From Dehalococcoidia bacterium (lineage in GTDB: Bacteria > Chloroflexota > Dehalococcoidia > JACPQF01), in assembly GCA_030650265.1 (NCBI GenBank), contig JAUSEJ010000074.1:1-6694 (forward strand): a stretch of DNA of 6,694 nucleotides. Reading direction: 5' to 3'. Of the stretch, positions 3,702-6,694 are shown in pieces. Position numbers and translations under genes: made by a program. How positions within the stretch are numbered: position 1 is the stretch's first letter; the number at the start of each line of letters is the position of its first letter. The notes beneath the pieces are model-generated. The model ran no database searches. It was not told the origin of the DNA and worked only from the letters and a program-made list of their open reading frames with translations.

Positions 3702-6694
3702 TTGTTGGACAATGGCGCTATTTCGACGGCTAATGCCGATGGCCAGCTTTTTCTGGGCATGGACATTGGCGCCGTGAACGTTCGGATGGCCGTGGTGGAC
3801 CACTCCGGCCAGATAGTCTCTCTCGACTCCGAACGAATAGTGAAAGGACCGGCAGCGGCGGTTGCTGCCTTGATAAAGCGACTGGAAGAAGCCGTGCCCG
3901 CGGCAAACATTATGGGCGCTGGCGCCACCGGTTCCGGCCGTGAAATCTATGACGGACAGGATGGCTGGCAAATATTTACTTCGCCCTACTGTGCCATCGC
4001 CGGATTGCTTTGGGACAGCCCCGATGTGAAGACGATCATCGCGCTTGGCGGTCAAAGTTCGATCGTGATTGGACTGGAAGGCGGAATGGACAAGCCGTGG
4101 CGGGTCGCCCGTTCGCCGCTCTGCGCCGCGGGCACCGGTCGCTTTCTTGAGCAACAATCCTCCCGTCTTGGCATTCTCATCGAGGGATTTGGGCCGCGCG
4201 CTCTGGAATGGACGAAAGCGCCGCCCCGGGTTGCCGCCCGCTGCAGCGTTTTTGCCAAGTCCGATCTCGTTCACCTTCAGCAGAAGGGCTGGCCGGTTCC
4301 CGCCATGCTGGCCGGACTCTCGGATAGCGTCGCTCGCATGATCCAGTCACAATGGCGAGACGATTTTGTCCCCCCCGTCTATTTCATCGGCGGCGTTGCG
4401 GCCAATGACGGGGTCATTCGGGCTCTCAACTCCTTGGTGAGCCAGCCGATCATCGTGCCCGCCAATCCTGCCATGCGCGAGGCATTGGGGGCCGCTTTGT
4501 TGACCAGAGAATCTCCCGCCCGCCCTGTGGCTCTATACCCGCACAACGATGGTGAGTCGGAAACCTATACCATCTCCCGGCGTCTGGCGCAGACCGTCTC
4601 CTCCAATGGCTGGAAGCCATGGGACTATAACGACAAGATGGAGGACGTGTACCTGGGCGTGGATGTTGGCTCGACCAGTACTAAGGCCGCGATCATCGAC
4701 GCCGAGGGCAAGGTTCTAGTCAAGAACTACTTGATGACTGCCGGCCAGCCCCTTGAGGCCGTAAAGGAGTTGATGGCGAACCTCGTCCCGCTGGTCGAGG
4801 GCAAGGTTCGGGTAAGAGCCGTGGGAGTTACCGGCTCAGGCCGCTATCTTGTCGGCAATTTTATCGGCGCTGACCTCATCAAGAACGAGATCACGGCGCA
4901 AACGCGGGCAGCTCTGCAGACAGATCGTCAAATCAATACTATATTTGAGCTTGGCGGCCAGGATTCCAAGTACGTATACCTCGATAATGCCGTTGTCCTC
5001 GACTATCAAATGAACAAAGCCTGCGCAGCCGGTACCGGAAGCTTCATCGACGAACTGGCAGAGCAGTTGTCCATTTCTACCAAAACCGGCGAATTTGCCG
5101 ACATGGCCTTCGCGGCCGAAACACAACTCGACCTTGGCGAGAGATGCGCTGTCTTCATGAGTCAGGCCGTCACTTCGGCCCAACATGCAGGCGTCTCATC
5201 GGAAGTCATCGTTTCCAGTCTGGCCACTTCTTTGGCTAAGAACTACCTTTCTAAGGTGGTCGGCGGCCGTCGCATTGGCAATCGCATCTACCTGACTGGC
5301 GCTGTCTTCTATAATGAAGCGGTGGTCTCTGCCTTCCAGTCCGAGTATCCCGGCAAGACCTTCGTGGTGCCGGAGCACAAAGAAGTCACCGGCGCCATCG
5401 GCGCGGCTTTGCTGGCCAAGGAGAGTCTCTCTCCCGATAGTAAATCGGAATTCAAGGGCTTTTCGAAAGTAGTGGAGGAAACCTATAAGCTCACCAACTT
5501 TAACTGCAACCGGTGCGAGCATAGCTGCTCTATTAGTGTGATGACCACCGGCGCCGGCCAGCGCCTGTTCTATGGGTCCCGTTGTGACCTCTACGACGCT
5601 GCCTCCGGGCCAGTCAAGAAGGGGAAAGTCTCTCCCCCGCCAACGCCCTTTACCACAAGGGAGGAGCTACTCTTCGAAGGGTACGATCCCGCTATCGGGA
5701 CTGGCGTCCTCGTCGGCGTTCCCAGAGCCCTACTTACCTACGATTTGGCGCCTCTATTCACGGGCTTCCTGAATGCCCTCGGCGTTCGCGTCCGCTACTC
5801 TTCGCCAACCAACAAGGTCCTGATCGAGAAGTCGCTCGAGCAGGCCTATTCCGACAGTTGTTTTCCCGTCAAGCTGATTCACGGCCACGTAGCCGAGCTG
5901 CTCGATGAGGGCGCCGAATTCATCCTGATCCCAAACGCCATCCGGATGGCAAAGAAGGATGGCGAAGAAGATCAACGTTATTCCTGTCCTCTGGTGCAGG
6001 GCGCCCCCTACATCGTCGACTCTGTCTTCGGCCTTGGTAAACGGCTGCTGGATCCGATCATCGACTTCTCCATGAGCGACGAACTGGTAATTCGCAGTTT
6101 CGTCGACGTAGCCGGGCGGCTTGGATTCAGCAAGAAGCAGGGAGAAAACGCTGCCAGACAGGGCCTGGCCAAACAGAAGGAGTTTGAGGTCAAGCTGCAA
6201 GAGGCCGGAAAGCAAGTAATTGCCGATCTGGCGGCTAACCCCGATTCTTTGGGTGTGGTTCTGCTATCACGCGCTTACAACGCCCAGGATGCGGGCGCCA
6301 ATCTGGGAATGGCGAATGCGTTGCACCGGCTGGGCGTTGTACCGATTCCCATGGATTTTCTACCCCTCGATACGGTCGACGTCAAGCAGATATCCGATCG
6401 GCCCTACTGGAACTACGAGCGGAAGATCCTCGCTGCCTCAAAGCTTATCGCTGAAAACCCGCAGATCTTCGGGCTTTTTCTCTCCAATTTTGGCTGTGGT
6501 CCCAATTCCTTCATTGAGAATATCGTGGAGGACATTATGGGAGGTAAACCGCTGGGCCATATCGAAATAGACGAACATGCGGCGGAGGCCGGGTACATCA
6601 CCCGCATCGAAGCTCTGGTGGACACGCTCAGAGGCTATCGCCGCGCCGGCTTGCACCTCGCCGGCGATCCGGCGAAATACGCGCGGCGGGTTCG
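3702..6694 (+). CDS. Large tandem CoA-dehydratase activase (two BcrAD/BadFG ATPase domains, DUF2229/HgdB-like region), partial at 3' end
   Basis: 997 open codons without a stop to the right edge; homologous fusions are about 1000-1400 residues. TTG at 3702 is taken as start because AGGGGG (3689-3694) lies seven bases upstream and the in-frame ATG at 3759 falls inside the first beta-strand. ATPase 1 is at about 17-285 (LGMDIG, GATGSGR, cluster cysteines C141 in CAAGTGRF and C181 in RCSVFAKS). ATPase 2 is at about 316-585 (VYLGVDVGSTSTK, GVTGSGR, ELGGQDSK, C441 in CAAGTGSF, C482 in RCAVFMSQ). Next comes a cysteine cluster C602-x2-C605-x3-C609-x18-C628, then a DUF2229/2-hydroxyacyl-CoA dehydratase D-like region with C720, C762 and C932. 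In HgdC-type activators paired cysteines from two subunits hold a [4Fe-4S] cluster, and ATP hydrolysis drives low-potential electron transfer; here one chain could supply both halves. The substrate enzyme is unknown. The protein is presumably cytoplasmic and oxygen-sensitive. Confidence 0.88.
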   Translation, partial: MLDNGAISTANADGQLFLGMDIGAVNVRMAVVDHSGQIVSLDSERIVKGPAAAVAALIKRLEEAVPAANIMGAGATGSGREIYDGQDGWQIFTSPYCAIAGLLWDSPDVKTIIALGGQSSIVIGLEGGMDKPWRVARSPLCAAGTGRFLEQQSSRLGILIEGFGPRALEWTKAPPRVAARCSVFAKSDLVHLQQKGWPVPAMLAGLSDSVARMIQSQWRDDFVPPVYFIGGVAANDGVIRALNSLVSQPIIVPANPAMREALGAALLTRESPARPVALYPHNDGESETYTISRRLAQTVSSNGWKPWDYNDKMEDVYLGVDVGSTSTKAAIIDAEGKVLVKNYLMTAGQPLEAVKELMANLVPLVEGKVRVRAVGVTGSGRYLVGNFIGADLIKNEITAQTRAALQTDRQINTIFELGGQDSKYVYLDNAVVLDYQMNKACAAGTGSFIDELAEQLSISTKTGEFADMAFAAETQLDLGERCAVFMSQAVTSAQHAGVSSEVIVSSLATSLAKNYLSKVVGGRRIGNRIYLTGAVFYNEAVVSAFQSEYPGKTFVVPEHKEVTGAIGAALLAKESLSPDSKSEFKGFSKVVEETYKLTNFNCNRCEHSCSISVMTTGAGQRLFYGSRCDLYDAASGPVKKGKVSPPPTPFTTREELLFEGYDPAIGTGVLVGVPRALLTYDLAPLFTGFLNALGVRVRYSSPTNKVLIEKSLEQAYSDSCFPVKLIHGHVAELLDEGAEFILIPNAIRMAKKDGEEDQRYSCPLVQGAPYIVDSVFGLGKRLLDPIIDFSMSDELVIRSFVDVAGRLGFSKKQGENAARQGLAKQKEFEVKLQEAGKQVIADLAANPDSLGVVLLSRAYNAQDAGANLGMANALHRLGVVPIPMDFLPLDTVDVKQISDRPYWNYERKILAASKLIAENPQIFGLFLSNFGCGPNSFIENIVEDIMGGKPLGHIEIDEHAAEAGYITRIEALVDTLRGYRRAGLHLAGDPAKYARRV

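Noticed and set aside
3678..4274. Minus-strand open frame of about 200 codons opposite the activase start
   Set aside because: Composition is Arg/Gly/Ser-rich without motifs, and the plus strand encodes a clear ATPase domain.

Overview
The window reads as a piece of a bacterial chromosome with moderately high G+C, AGGAGG-type ribosome binding sites and standard stop codons. A zinc-ribbon/WD40 membrane protein, small lipoproteins and a giant oxygen-sensitive-type CoA-dehydratase activase suggest an anaerobe. Chloroflexota would fit this mix, but that is a weak guess from gene content and nothing here fixes the lineage.

Layout. Positions 1-1208 are read on the minus strand: a small NTF2-like lipoprotein (789-1208), then a zinc-ribbon/transmembrane/WD40 protein whose C-terminal part runs off the left edge (1-699). 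Positions 1209-1750 form a gene-poor divergent region with a perfect 24-bp palindrome (1615-1638). From 1751 everything is on the plus strand: a CysM-type cysteine synthase (1751-2686), a DsbA-like exported thiol oxidoreductase (2827-3486), a regulatory-looking spacer (3487-3701) with a promoter, an inverted repeat and an intrinsic terminator, and a very large tandem-ATPase activase (3702 to beyond 6694).

The main result is the DsbA-like gene. It is interrupted by one in-frame TGA exactly where the first cysteine of the CxxC active site belongs. The frame is open on both sides, the rest of the site (PGC) follows at once, and an RNA stem-loop with a GUC apical loop starts about 20 nt after the TGA, where a bacterial SECIS element sits. 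The simplest reading is a lipid- or membrane-anchored selenoprotein with a Sec-Pro-Gly-Cys active site. Conventional gene calling would break it into two pieces.

How the genes may fit together. The cysteine synthase keeps the arginine linked to O-phosphoserine use in mycobacterial CysM and lies just upstream of the redox selenoprotein, so this part looks concerned with sulfur and thiol metabolism. The activase has two ASKHA ATPase halves, both with cluster-ligand cysteines, but only the second keeps the canonical nucleotide motifs. Its own promoter and leader suggest it is regulated separately.
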